NCBI RefSeq assembly: GCF_003402535.2
Contig: NZ_AP025172.1
Coordinates: forward strand, 744,001 to 808,000
Source: Cupriavidus sp. P-10
Lineage (GTDB): Bacteria; Pseudomonadota; Gammaproteobacteria; Burkholderiales; Burkholderiaceae
DNA: 64,000 nucleotides
Direction: 5' to 3'
Both the position numbers and the translations under genes were made by a program. Of this stretch, positions 1 through 9,318 are shown piece after piece. The stretch's first letter is position 1. The number at the start of each line of letters is the position of its first letter. Below the pieces are notes generated by a model. The model was not told the origin of the DNA. It did no database searches and worked only from the letters and a program-made list of their open reading frames with translations.

Positions 1-354
1 GTGACGAATCAGCTCGATCTCTTTGAAGAGAGCCGCGATGTCATGCTTCGCAACGACGTGCTCACAGCGCTTGAGCAACGCAATGCCGCCGGCGGGCGTG
101 AAGCACTGCGGCGCCTGGACGCGCAATATCCAGACGACGCGCTTGTGCCGACCCTTGAGACACTTGTCTGTGTGCTGGAGGCCATCGACCGTCCGCGTCT
201 AAGTCGCGAAATCAAAGGCAGGCGCCGCCGGTGCTGGTCTGCACGCTGCCCTTTCCAGTCTGCAACGTCAGCCAGCGCTGTCTGTGCTGGCGCTTCCGGC
301 TCGGCCAGCTCGGGACCCATCACTGGGTTCTTGCGCCCTACCGTGCGGTCCTAG
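1..354 (+). pseudogene. 5' fragment of a conserved hypothetical gene
   Basis: The frame is open from base 1 (GTG), so the true start may lie outside the window. About the first 60 residues look like real protein, with an acidic, Leu-rich start (NQLDLFEESRDVMLRND) that resembles the N-terminus of a Burkholderiales hypothetical protein. After about residue 62 the translation becomes Arg/Cys/Ser-rich, as expected when the frame has been lost near base 190. I read it as the 5' part of a broken gene. Its function is unknown. Confidence 0.4.
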
Positions 355-428
355 CCTGAGAAATTGACTAGTCAGCGTTCGTGCTTCCGGATGATCTCCA
401 ACTGCTCATCGATGCGTCATACGGGTTG

Positions 429-690
429 GCGGTGGCGACGACTTAGGTGCACCGAATTGGGCCGCAAAAGACGACCTGTGGCGGTGGCGACGACTACGGT
501 GCAACGAATTGGGCCGCAAAAGGCACCCTGCATCAAAGAGGCATGCCATCGATCGGTCGATGCCAAGCCTCATTTGCTCTTCTACTGAAGTCACAAGGTT
601 CTTGGGGGCCAAAATTACGTCTTGCGGCCCAATCGGTTACACCCTCAGGCCATTCCGCATAACTGGATTGTCGGGCCGCAAAAAGAGCAG
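429..690. repeat. 52-bp tandem repeat plus inverted and partial copies
   Basis: Bases 429-480 and 481-532 are two near-identical 52-bp units. Both contain GAATTGGGCCGCAAAAG and begin GCGGTGGCGACGACT. An inverted copy of the core (CTTGCGGCCCAATCGGTTAC) lies at 621-640, and a fourth partial copy (TCGGGCCGCAAAAAGAGC) at about 671-688. No gene is visible between them. They could be remnants of mobile-element ends or recombinase binding sites. The family is not identified. Confidence 0.6.
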
Positions 691-1107
691 ACCCAATACT
701 CGCCTCTCCAACGCCTGGTTTGTGCCGTATTCCGGTTTGCCGCGAATGCCTCTGGTGGGTGGTGGGAAGAGCCATCTGGGTCACGAATTGCCCTAGCCAG
801 CTTCCGACACTCGATCCGCGACCGGTGGACCTCCCAACTGGCCGAATTTGAGGGCTGAGCGGGATTCGTCATCGTGGTCGCGACTAGGCAGTCCCCGGTC
901 TACGCAGACTGTGCGTGTCGCATGCAGAGAGCTCCATGCGGCCAGTAAGCGTCGCTGGGCATCCGGTGTAGCATCCGGGACCGTCGTTGTATCGGTGTAT
1001 CGATCAACGTTCTACCTCGCTGGTTGACATGCTCGGCGGCGCAGACCAATTCTCCGAAACTGAAGTGACACGGCGACCGTGTCGATCGGGAACGTACCGC
1101 CGTAAGT
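691..1107. other. Intergenic, no gene seen
   Basis: Open frames here are short, mutually antisense and have no convincing ribosome binding site. Nothing is assigned. Confidence 0.5.
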
Positions 1108-1425
1108 CTATGAACCTGGTTTCGATATCAAGCGCTCATCCTTCCGGATGAAGTCGATCTCTTCGTCAATGATGGCTATCAACTCGGACAGGGATCCGGA
1201 AAACCGTTGACGAACTTTCTGACGCGTTCTGCGCTCGCTGGCCGAACGCACCAGTTCATAGCTGTCGCCAGACTGTTGCGAAAGGCGGATCACTCTGAGC
1301 TCTTTGCTGGGCGGAAGCCGGAGCCAGTAGGAATAGCCGTTCCTTATCCCTCGCTCGGTACGTTCACGAGGAACCAAATTTGGCCGGGCGAGCATGATAT
1401 CGGCATGAATCGCTTCAAATGACAT
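1108..1425 (-). CDS. Small hypothetical protein, 105 aa
   Basis: The frame extends further upstream, but the ATG at 1425 (MSFEAIHADIML) is preferred: it has GGGAG about 8 bases upstream, and the longer form would run through the terminator hairpin of the H-NS gene. The protein is rich in Arg, Glu and Ile, with no signal peptide or membrane segment. Its C-terminal half (LSELIAIIDEEIDFIRKDE) looks helical. It lies directly downstream of the H-NS-like gene on the same strand but behind a strong terminator, so it is probably transcribed separately or by read-through. No family is recognised. Confidence 0.6.
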   Translation of the reverse strand: MSFEAIHADIMLARPNLVPRERTERGIRNGYSYWLRLPPSKELRVIRLSQQSGDSYELVRSASERRTRQKVRQRFSGSLSELIAIIDEEIDFIRKDERLISKPGS

Positions 1426-1433
1426 GGCGATGG

Positions 1434-1465
1434 CTCCCAAAAAAGAAAACCCCTGCATGCAGGGG
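1434..1465 (-). terminator. Rho-independent terminator of the H-NS-like gene
   Basis: A perfect palindrome CCCCTGCATGCAGGGG (1450-1465) is followed, on the minus strand, by TTTTCTTTTTT. It lies 37 bases past the stop of the H-NS-like gene. Confidence 0.85.
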
Positions 1466-1501
1466 CTGGACACTATTCTGTCGGGGCGTGCTGTGCCTGA
1501 T

Positions 1502-1813
1502 TTAGGCCTCTTCCGCAATCAGGAACTTGTTAGGGTTTCTGCCAAGCCAGGACGGCGTACGGCCGCGGCCAGACCAGGTCTTGCCAGTCTTCGGATCCCG
1601 GTATTTCGGGGGCAATCCCGCTTTCGCCTTACCAGCGCCGCTGCCGGCAGGACGGCCACGACGACGTTTGGCAATATCTTCGACAGTCAGCCCATATTCC
1701 GCCATCAGATTCTGAATCTGCTCGATGATAGAGGCGATTTCATTCGCACGTACCTCTTCCAGGTGAGCCTCAAGAGCTGCCTTCTGCGCCATCAATTCTT
1801 TGTAAGTTGCCAT
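1502..1813 (-). CDS. H-NS family nucleoid-associated protein
   Basis: A 103-aa DNA-binding protein that probably silences AT-rich or foreign DNA. The start is the ATG at 1813 (MATYKELMAQ), with GGAAA 6-10 bases upstream. Residues 1-50 form the coiled-coil dimerisation region. This is followed by a basic linker (RRRGRPAGSGAGKAK) and the C-terminal H-NS domain with the conserved pattern KYRDPKTGKTWSGRGRTPSWL. This is the short beta-proteobacterial form (Bordetella BpH3/Ralstonia type), for which such a length is usual. Extra copies on plasmids and islands are common. It ends in a strong terminator. Confidence 0.93.
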   Translation of the reverse strand: MATYKELMAQKAALEAHLEEVRANEIASIIEQIQNLMAEYGLTVEDIAKRRRGRPAGSGAGKAKAGLPPKYRDPKTGKTWSGRGRTPSWLGRNPNKFLIAEEA

Positions 1814-2671
1814 CTTCTGATTTCCTTTCCGGTCGAGGGATGCAGATAGAAGGTAGTTTAGAGCCAATTTGCGCGTCGTGGCGAAAAACTCTCGCCTTAT
1901 CGGCCAGTTCAATGGCTCGCTGGGAGCCTCGGAATCAGTACCAAAAGACTCGAGCGAGAAAGACAATGACCGAGTCCCACCATCCCAATCTGAGGCTCCA
2001 TAGGACAAGGGTAGCGAGGACCGCATAATCGGATCGCCGTGGATCAAAGCGCGCAAATCGCTTGCGGGCGCAATCTCCAGGCTTGAATTGGTAAGGATCA
2101 GTTACAGATTCGGGGGGCTGACTGGGATGCTGACGGCAATCGGTTGATCAAAAGGATTCCGACCGAATAATTGAGACTACCTCTGTCGAACAATCCTCCA
2201 CAGTCTTGGTCGGAAGTTCGCAGAAACGGGTACGCGGCAGCCTTCGACGGATGGCAAACCTCACGAGTTCGGCAGTTTTCGGCGTTGTTCCTGTCGTCGT
2301 CCGACACGCGGCGCGACGGCAAGACTGAAAAACTTGTAGTGCAGTTGTGCGCAACGTGAGCGGCTAACTTCGCTCTGCTGTGACACCCCAGTGCCAGCAT
2401 GTCTTGAAAACGTCGCGACGTCCTTCGAGCCACCCCGACGCAGCCGCCAGCCGGGCGGCCCTCCCAATCGGCGCTTTGACTCTTCCGCTGCCCCGCAGCA
2501 TTTTTCTCACTTGCTTCCTGCGACTGAAGGGTTTACCTTAAACGTTCGGTGTAGCGCTTCCGGCGCGTCCTTGCACCAACATCATCCAATTGCGGTTCCC
2601 ATCTCCTTCGTGGAGCACGGTACACAGATCAGCCGTCGCAGTTCCCTTTTGACCCGATCAAGGAGACCGAC
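1814..2671. other. Intergenic, no supported gene
   Basis: About 860 bases with only overlapping short frames on both strands (for example 2098-2433 minus) that have no recognisable family or ribosome binding site. The promoter of the H-NS-like gene and that of the gene at 2672 must lie here, but I cannot place them confidently. Confidence 0.5.
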
Positions 2672-2869
2672 ATGCTAAGTCCGCATGAAATCGCAGCACT
2701 GCTGCTGCTTGGCGATGCACCGGACATTGACGACCTCGATCCCGAGCAATTGGACGCCTTGTTGGAACACAAGTTGGTGACGATCGAACAGGGTCATGAC
2801 AGCGGCGCCCATCCGCGCCTGACAAGCCGGGGACATTCCATGCGCGACGCAGTACGCCGCATTCGCTAG
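2672..2869 (+). CDS. Small acidic hypothetical protein, 65 aa
   Basis: Begins MLSPHEIAALLLLGDAP at an ATG preceded by AAGGAGACCGAC, a strong ribosome binding site. The N-terminal two thirds is acidic and Leu-rich (DIDDLDPEQLDALLEHKLV) and looks like a short helical, winged-helix-like fold. The C-terminus is basic. Small proteins of this pattern occur widely in Burkholderiales, but I know of no function. There is no signal peptide or membrane segment, and it has no operon partner nearby. Confidence 0.7.
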   Translation: MLSPHEIAALLLLGDAPDIDDLDPEQLDALLEHKLVTIEQGHDSGAHPRLTSRGHSMRDAVRRIR

Positions 2870-3154
2870 GCGTCAATCTGAGAGGAGAGCCGCCGAACCC
2901 AACGGCCGAAGCAGTCTCCTCTCCTGTCGGTGTGGCATCGCTTCACTTCTCCATTTCACTGAAATCACGCGCATGGCGGTTCAACGCGCTGCTACCGAAA
3001 GCGCATTGTCACGGTGTCTTCACAGCAGCATCGAAAGCCTGTAGCGTCCGCGCAGAGACTCTGGCTTTCTGCAACACGCTCTTCATTCAACATCTGCGTA
3101 TTTGGGGTTGATGGATCTCATCGTCGCTGACGCATTCGTTCGTTTGGAGTCCCC

Positions 3155-4385
3155 ATGCTCTATCAGATTTTTGACTATCAGCGGACCCTGATGAAAGCGT
3201 GGGCGGATGAATCTGCCCGAGCCTTGGTCAGCCCGCTTAGTCCACTTGCATATCTTCCTGCGGCAGGGAACTTTGCCGCCTGCTGGGAAAATCTTTATCG
3301 TCTGAGCACGGCCTGCGAAGAACCCACGTTTGGCATCACAACCATCCTTCGTGACGGCCGAGTCGTTCCCGTGGTCGAGCAAATCGTCTCGGAAAGCCCA
3401 TTCTGCCGCCTGCGGCGGTTTGAAGCTACCCCAGCGGTTGGGCATGACGATAGCCAGCAAGCGATTCCCGCAGTCCTCGTCTGTGCGCCTCTTGCCGGCC
3501 ATCACGCCGTCATGCTTCGCGAAGTGGTGCAATCATTGCTGCAAGAGCACATTGTCTACGTCACTGACTGGAGCAATGCGCGCAACGTTCCGGTGGCCGA
3601 TGGCGCATTTCATTTGGACGATTATGTGGTTCACGCTCAGCGCTTTATCCATCAGATCGGCGTGTCACCGCTGCATGTGCTTGCCGTCTGCCAGGCCACG
3701 GTGCCGGCTTTGGGCGCCATTGCACTGTTGGCAAGCCGCGATGAGACGACCCCCAAGCAGTCTGACGCTCATCGGCGGTCCGATCGACGCACGTCGCAGC
3801 CCCACCGCAATTGGGCGCCTCGCCTCGAGCCACTCTATCCAGTGGTTTCGACGCAATCTGGTTCACCCAGTGCCGCATCCCTATGCAGGTGCTGGACGTC
3901 AGGTTTGTCCGAGTTTTGTGCAACTCTCCGGTCTTGCCGCTGCGCAGTCCTCACCGCTGTGGGGCCTATGTGAGGGGTACTGGGCGAATCTTGCTCGTGG
4001 CGATGCCGAGCGTACCAACGTACATTGGCAAGCATTGCTGGACTACAGCGCGGTGCTCGACATGGCCGCTGAGTTCTATCTCGACACGATCCGGACCGTG
4101 TTTCAGGAGTTTCAGATCGCCTTTGGCGCCTGGCACGTGCGAGGCCAGGCCGTGCGCCCCCAGGACATCCGTTCCACAGCGTTGCTCACCATCGAAGGCG
4201 AGCGCGACGACATATCCGGCCGCGGGCAGACCCACGCCGCGCATGACCTGTGCCGAGGCCTATCCTCGCGCGACAAGCGACTCGTCACGATTGACGACTG
4301 CACTCACTACGACTTGTTCCGTGGACCTGTCTGGCGTAATGAAGTCTTCCCCAGGATTTCCGCTATGCTACGAGACGACAGGTAG
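3155..4385 (+). pseudogene. phaZ: Intracellular polyhydroxybutyrate depolymerase, frameshifted
   Basis: This family degrades intracellular polyhydroxybutyrate granules through a Cys-based thiolysis/hydrolysis site. The first frame (3155 to about 3755) gives the typical start MLYQIFDYQRTLMKAW, the segment YVTDWSNARNVPV, and the box VCQATVPALGAIA with the likely catalytic Cys at about residue 179. Homology then moves one frame at about 3755-3765 (after LLASRDETT) and continues as LTLIGGPIDARRSPTA to the end at 4385, including DISGRGQTHAAHDLC and DDCTHYDLFRGPVWRN. One extra base near 3760 explains the shift. Everything else matches full-length PhaZ (about 400 aa), so this is either a recent pseudogene or a sequencing error. 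Confidence 0.88.
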
Positions 4386-4479
4386 GCAGCGTGCTCTAGT
4401 GGCCGGCGCTCGTCCAGCGCCAGCCCGGCACATGCATCGGCTGCTCATCCTCATCGAGTAGTAACAGTACGTGCAAACC

Positions 4480-4567
4480 TGGTGTGCCGGGTGGGATTCG
4501 AACCCACGGTGGGATATCTCCGGCGGATTATGAGTCCGCTGCCTGCAACCAACACGGCGTCCGGCCC
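4480..4567 (-). tRNA. tRNA-like gene, anticodon CAU, class-II variable arm
   Basis: Read on the minus strand. Acceptor GGGCCGG pairs with CCGGCAC except for one G-A mismatch. The D arm is GCC/GGC around a loop containing GGTT. The anticodon stem GCGGA/TCCGC encloses the loop CTCATAA, giving anticodon CAU. A 15-nt variable region can form GGA-GATA-TCC. The T arm is GTGGG-TTCGAAT-CCCAC, followed by discriminator A and an encoded CCA. The total is 88 nt. A long variable arm is typical of tRNA-Leu/Ser/Tyr, whereas CAU normally belongs to Met or Ile2 tRNAs with short arms. The usual U8 and A14 are not present. It may be a functional unusual tRNA or a decaying or element-borne copy. Confidence 0.6.
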
Positions 4568-4813
4568 TGTAACGACGCGCGAGATTCTACCCTGATGTTC
4601 GCACAACATGCCATTTCCGCTTCTCGCGTGTTGGCGGTGAACGTGCATTCCGTTCAAATACAGAACAATCAAAGCATCCCGTGCGCCGGCTTCGGCCGGA
4701 GAGGCATCGAAATAGAATTGTGTGCCAGATTCAAACCGCGCCTGTCGTTGATCGATGCAGGCACCCTCGCTACGATAGGCGGGGATGGCCTGCTGCCTCT
4801 GCCTTGTGCGGCA

Positions 4814-5311
4814 TCAGCGGATCTTGTCAAAGCCAGCAGCCGCCCACCGGGCGGCGCTGTCGCGCGTCAGGCGAAAGTCGGGCTGTACCTTGACGGTCGC
4901 GATCACATCGCCGAAGGCATCCACCGCCGTCAGCGTACCGAACGGCTCGAAATCATCTGGCGTCACGACGAGCTTGACGGTCACGGTTCCGGATTCGGTC
5001 TCGAAGCTGGTCTGCTTGTTGAGCTGGGCGTGCAGTTGCTGCTCATGCCGCCGGATGACTTCCGCGGCAGTCTTGACCAGTGTCTGGTGGGCCGTAGCGT
5101 CGAGCGGCTTCGGATCGACCTTGTTTCGACCCATGGTCCAGGGACCGACAAGCGCCGGCTCGGCGCTGCCATCTCGGAACATCTCAACGGCCCAGCCGTC
5201 GCCATCCTCGTTCTTGATAACCCGGGCAGTCCAGCCCTTGTCTCGCCAAAGCCGGGGCTCGTGGATTGCAGAGGCCTCGTGCTCCAAAAGAGAGTCGTCG
5301 CTGTGGTGCAT
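4814..5311 (-). CDS. Conserved hypothetical protein of Burkholderiales, 165 aa
   Basis: The start is taken at ATG 5311 (MHHSDDSLLEHEASAIHEP), where conserved sequence appears to begin. The upstream extension is Ser/Arg-rich and unlikely to be coding. The core (RLWRDKGWTARVIKNED, then WAVEMFRDGSAEPALVGPW) matches a cytoplasmic hypothetical family I have seen repeatedly in Ralstonia and Cupriavidus. The C-terminal part looks beta-rich. There is no signal peptide. The gene lies between the tRNA-like gene and the histone H1-like gene on the same strand. Function unknown. Confidence 0.75.
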   Translation of the reverse strand: MHHSDDSLLEHEASAIHEPRLWRDKGWTARVIKNEDGDGWAVEMFRDGSAEPALVGPWTMGRNKVDPKPLDATAHQTLVKTAAEVIRRHEQQLHAQLNKQTSFETESGTVTVKLVVTPDDFEPFGTLTAVDAFGDVIATVKVQPDFRLTRDSAARWAAAGFDKIR

Positions 5312-5516
5312 AAATTTCGTCGCACTGGTCGAGGAGGCAATATTCCATGCCTCATCCACCATGACCCAGGCGGAAAAAACGGTTGATCGATGCCGGCTCC
5401 GAATTGCTGAGCTAAGGGCTCGATGCACGGTTCTGCCGAGGAGGCTGGGCGCAAGCTGTGCGCCCAGCTTCGGTCATCGACCGGTCGGCGATGTGCCGTA
5501 CCGGCCGAGGCCAAGA

Positions 5517-5975
5517 TCACACCGAAACTTCGGGTGTCGCCACGGTCGGAACCACTGTCTTTGCGGGAGTCCGCTTCTTCGTCACGGCTTTCACTGCGGC
5601 CTTCTTCGGCGCAGCTTTTGCAGGGGCTTTGCTACCGGTCACAGCCTTTTTCGGGGCCGCCTTCGTGGCGGTTGCTTTGCCAGTGGCCTTCTTGGCGCCC
5701 GCAGTCTTTGCCTTCTTCGCCGCCAGCTTGTCCTTTGCGGCTTGCTTCTCGAAGCGAAGCGCGGACCTTGCGGCTTCCACCGCCTGCGCAACTTCGCGCT
5801 TTGCCGCCTCAATGGCCTTCTTGGTGTCGGCGCGCAGCTTCAGCAGGCTCTTTTTCGCTGCCTGAGCCTCACGTGCGAGCACGCTGGCCTTTTTCGTTGG
5901 CACGGCCACCTTCTTGGCGGCAGACTTGTTCTTCGAGACTGCACTGACCTTCGTTGCTTTCGTTGCAGCGACCAT
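5517..5975 (-). CDS. Histone H1-like Lys/Ala-rich DNA-binding protein
   Basis: A 152-aa, very basic protein. The N-terminal half contains a helical stretch (AREAQAAKKSLLKLRADTKK through EVAQAVEAARSAL). The C-terminal half is low-complexity KAAPKKA/AKKATGKA repeat, as in bacterial histone H1-like proteins (HctB/BpH1 type). It most likely binds DNA non-specifically in the nucleoid. It starts at ATG 5975 (MVAATKATKVSAVSK). It may act with the H-NS-like protein of this window, but nothing in the sequence shows coregulation. Confidence 0.85.
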   Translation of the reverse strand: MVAATKATKVSAVSKNKSAAKKVAVPTKKASVLAREAQAAKKSLLKLRADTKKAIEAAKREVAQAVEAARSALRFEKQAAKDKLAAKKAKTAGAKKATGKATATKAAPKKAVTGSKAPAKAAPKKAAVKAVTKKRTPAKTVVPTVATPEVSV

Positions 5976-6262
5976 TATGGATTACCCGTTGGTTGTGAAG
6001 CGCGGAGTATAACCGTACGTGTGCCTGCCTAATAGACGTCTATCTCTTCGTTGTCGTGCGACGGACTCGGCCGGCGCAGCCAAGGGCAGCCGAGATGCCC
6101 CCCTCTGCCGCGCGTAGCCGCCTGTCTCCGGACGCTCGAGGTCGGCTCCGCTGAGGCAACTGCTATTCGACCTCGTCAGTCGCCTTCAAAGCGTTTCGGC
6201 CATTCGGGACACCTCCACTATTTTGTTTTTCGCCGCGACGGTCGCCATCGACATCCCATCTC

Positions 6263-6625
6263 GTGGGACTGAGGTTTTGGTACCCTTTCACGGAAGGCCG
6301 TATTTCTTTTGGCAAACTTCGGCAGTTCGCGGGAGACCGTCTCAAAGTTGAAGGTTGGTCAGCTGGCGGCGAAGCCGGGAGCGAATTTGATCAGGTTGTC
6401 CTACAGCAGATGAAAAGACAGTTCACAAGATATGTGCAACGCAGCGGACAGGCATACCCCGGACGGTTGGTCGAGCCGATGATTCGGTCGGTCCAGAGGC
6501 AATCGAAGATTCGCCCAGTCCAACCTAGGCGGGAGGGCCTGCTGAGTGATTTCGCAGCCGCTTCCGTTGAAAACCTGCAGCTTCAGCGCCTGCTGCAACA
6601 GTACGATTGGAAGGGGCACCTGTGA
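6263..6625 (+). CDS. Hypothetical ORF translationally coupled to the SNF2 gene
   Basis: A 120-aa basic frame whose stop codon overlaps the GTG start of the SNF2 gene as GTGA, the usual arrangement for coupled genes. The C-terminal half (QMKRQFTRYVQRSGQAY, then LLSDFAAASVENLQLQRLL) looks protein-like and helical. The first 45 residues are less convincing, so translation may start at the ATG at 6410. I recognise no domain. It could be a truncated gene or a small partner of the helicase. Confidence 0.4.
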   Translation: MGLRFWYPFTEGRISFGKLRQFAGDRLKVEGWSAGGEAGSEFDQVVLQQMKRQFTRYVQRSGQAYPGRLVEPMIRSVQRQSKIRPVQPRREGLLSDFAAASVENLQLQRLLQQYDWKGHL

Positions 6626-9300
6626 CTGCTCCCGACATTCTTGTGCCACACCTGACGCCCGGCGGGCACCTACTTGCAGTGCCGGAGGACGCCGCGCCAA
6701 TCTTGGCAGATGAAACGCGACGGCGGCTTGGGAGTTCTTTTGCGCTTGGCGCGGGACATGGCCTGCTGCACCTGGGAACGGCCGAAATCGGCCGCATTTT
6801 GCCCCCTGCATGGGCCTGGTGGCGTGATTTTGCGGCGCGCTATGTCACTGCTTTGTGCGCCACGCCCGAAGGCGGCGAGATCGCGGTCGCAACGCCTGCT
6901 GCCAAGGATTTCGATGCCATGATTGGCGATGCACCGCCGATGACGGGCGGCGAGTATCTGACGCCAGATGTGCTGGGCACGTTGTGGGGCGAGATCGATG
7001 CTGCCTTGTACCAGGAACTGGCGACCGCAAACGTCTCGCTTCAGGATTTCCTCAAGCTGCGTCACCCGGCCTGGAATCTCGTCGGCCGCGTGCATTTCAA
7101 CCTTGCTGAGAATCGCAAGGACCCGGAGTCACCGTTCGCCTTTCTTGCGACTTACACCTCGCGTCTGTCGGCCCATGGTAAAGCGCAACATCAGCCACTG
7201 TCGCAGGCCCTGGCGGAATTCTCGGGGGTCAGGAGCAAGGCGCAGCTCCTGTCATTACTGCTGCCGGTGCAGCGCGCCGCGGAACACTGCGATTGGCTTC
7301 GCGAAATGGTGGATACCGGCGAGATATATCATCCGCTGCGCTGGACGCCGCTCGATGCCCATCGCCTGCTCTCGGACCTGTCCAAACTCGAAGCTGCCGG
7401 GATTGTCGTACGCATGCCAGGCGTCTGGCAGGCGGGCCGCCCTGCTCGTCCCGTTGTGAAAGCCAGCGTCGGAGCACGGCCGCCCTCGCTCTTGGGCAAA
7501 GACGCGTTGCTGGACTTTAGCATGGAGGTTTCGCTCGATGGCGAGTGTCTCAGCGCCACCGAGGTCAGGAATCTGCTCAAAGGCGCCGACGGCTTGCAGC
7601 TCATCCGTGGTCGCTGGGTCGAGGTGGACAAGAAAAAGCTCAGTCGCCTCATGAAGCGATTCGAGGCCATGGAAAAGGCGGCGCGAAGCGGTCTGCCTCT
7701 TAATGAGGCTCTACGCCTTCTGGCGGGGGTTTCGCTCGACGACAGTGCCGACCCCGCTGACCGCGACTGGTCGCAGCTTGTTGCAGGACCCTGGCTGGCC
7801 GACACCCTGCAGGAGTTGCGTCAGCCGGAGGGGTTGGCGCAGATCAGCCCGGGACCGGAACTGAAGGCCACCCTGCGGCCCTACCAACAGGCTGGCGTGC
7901 GGTGGTTGTACCTGCTCACCCGGCTCGGTTTGGGCGCTTGCCTGGCGGATGATATGGGCCTGGGCAAGACCATGCAGGTACTCTCGCTTCTCCTCGTGCT
8001 GAAGCGAGAAAGTGCCGAGGCGCGGCCCAGTCTGCTGGTCGCCCCTGCATCGCTGCTGGCCAACTGGGCGGCAGAGGCTGAGCGCTTTGCCCCCGGCTTG
8101 CGCCTACTGATTGCCCACCCGTCGGTCATGCCGGCGGCCGAATTGCGTGCGCTGGACCCGGCGCGACTTGCGGACATCGATCTCGTCATCACCAGCTTTG
8201 GCTCGCTTCTTCGCCAGCCGGTACTGGCGGCCTTCCAATGGCGCGTTGCCATTGTCGACGAAGCACAGGCGATAAAAAATCCGGGCGCCAAGCAAACGCG
8301 ACAGGTCAAGCAGCTCCAGGCACAATCGCGCATTGCGCTGACCGGCACTCCTGTGGAAAACCGCCTGTCCGATCTGTGGTCCATATTCGATTTCACCCAC
8401 CCCGGCTTACTGGGATCAGACAAAGTCTTTGCCGACTTTACCAGGCGGCTGGCGAAGGCCGAGCACTTCGGTCCGCTGCGAACGCTCGTGCGGCCCTACA
8501 TCCTGCGCCGTCTGAAGACCGACAAGCGGATCATCGACGATCTTCCGGACAAGACCGAGCTCAAGGCCTGGTGCCACTTGAGCCCGAGCCAGGCGGCACT
8601 GTATCAGCGTGCGGTGAAGGAGTTGGCGGCCGCGCTTGAAGATGCCGAAGGCATCGGTCGCAAGGGGGTCGTGCTGAGCTACCTGATGCGCTTCAAACAG
8701 ATCTGCAACCATCCGTCGCAGTGGTTGGGCGACGCCGCCTGGAAGGCGGAAGACAGCGGCAAGTTCGCCCGCCTGCGCCAACTGGCCGAAGTCATTGCCG
8801 CCAAACAGGAAAAGGTGCTGGTATTCACCCAGTTCCGCGAGACCACTGAGCCGCTGGCGGCTTTTCTTGGTTCGGTCTTTGGCCGCGAAGGTCTGGTGCT
8901 TCATGGCGGCACCCCGGTAGCCAAGCGCCGCGAACTGGTGAAGCGATTCCAGGAAGATGAGCTGACCCCCTTCTTTGTGCTCTCACTCAAGGCCGGTGGG
9001 GCAGGTCTGAACCTTACCGCCGCGTCGCATGTGATCCATTACGACCGCTGGTGGAACCCGGCCGTGGAAAACCAGGCAACTGATCGTGCATTTCGTATCG
9101 GCCAGCGGAGGAACGTCCTGGTGCATAAGTTTATCTGCCGTGGCACGATCGAGGACCGTATCGACCAGTTGATTGAAGCGAAGCAGCAATTGGTGAAGGA
9201 TGTGTTGGAAGGCGGCGCAGAACTCCTGCTTACCGAGATGAGCAATCGTGAATTGCTCGATCTCGTGAAGCTCGACGTTTATGCCGCGCAAGAAAACTGA
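6622..9300 (+). CDS. SNF2-family helicase/ATPase
   Basis: A cytoplasmic superfamily 2 DNA translocase of 893 aa, starting at GTG 6622 (MTAPDILVPHLTPGGHLL after conversion) with GGAAGGGG upstream. A TTG start 15 bases earlier is possible. Residues 1 to about 400 are a poorly conserved N-terminal region typical of bacterial SNF2 proteins. Motif I is DDMGLGKT (about 444), motif II is DEAQ (about 546), motif III is LTGTPVENRLSDLW. The second RecA domain carries VFTQFRE, SLKAGGAGLNLT and QATDRAFRIGQ. It is followed after 18 bases by a SWIM-domain gene, a common bacterial pairing that implies a shared job in transcription recycling or DNA remodelling. The exact substrate is unknown. Confidence 0.95.
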   Translation: MTAPDILVPHLTPGGHLLAVPEDAAPILADETRRRLGSSFALGAGHGLLHLGTAEIGRILPPAWAWWRDFAARYVTALCATPEGGEIAVATPAAKDFDAMIGDAPPMTGGEYLTPDVLGTLWGEIDAALYQELATANVSLQDFLKLRHPAWNLVGRVHFNLAENRKDPESPFAFLATYTSRLSAHGKAQHQPLSQALAEFSGVRSKAQLLSLLLPVQRAAEHCDWLREMVDTGEIYHPLRWTPLDAHRLLSDLSKLEAAGIVVRMPGVWQAGRPARPVVKASVGARPPSLLGKDALLDFSMEVSLDGECLSATEVRNLLKGADGLQLIRGRWVEVDKKKLSRLMKRFEAMEKAARSGLPLNEALRLLAGVSLDDSADPADRDWSQLVAGPWLADTLQELRQPEGLAQISPGPELKATLRPYQQAGVRWLYLLTRLGLGACLADDMGLGKTMQVLSLLLVLKRESAEARPSLLVAPASLLANWAAEAERFAPGLRLLIAHPSVMPAAELRALDPARLADIDLVITSFGSLLRQPVLAAFQWRVAIVDEAQAIKNPGAKQTRQVKQLQAQSRIALTGTPVENRLSDLWSIFDFTHPGLLGSDKVFADFTRRLAKAEHFGPLRTLVRPYILRRLKTDKRIIDDLPDKTELKAWCHLSPSQAALYQRAVKELAAALEDAEGIGRKGVVLSYLMRFKQICNHPSQWLGDAAWKAEDSGKFARLRQLAEVIAAKQEKVLVFTQFRETTEPLAAFLGSVFGREGLVLHGGTPVAKRRELVKRFQEDELTPFFVLSLKAGGAGLNLTAASHVIHYDRWWNPAVENQATDRAFRIGQRRNVLVHKFICRGTIEDRIDQLIEAKQQLVKDVLEGGAELLLTEMSNRELLDLVKLDVYAAQEN

Positions 9301-9318
9301 TCGTCAATAGGAACCGGA

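Noticed and set aside
429..532. CRISPR-like direct repeats
   Set aside because: Only two adjacent 52-bp units with no spacers, and no cas genes in the window.
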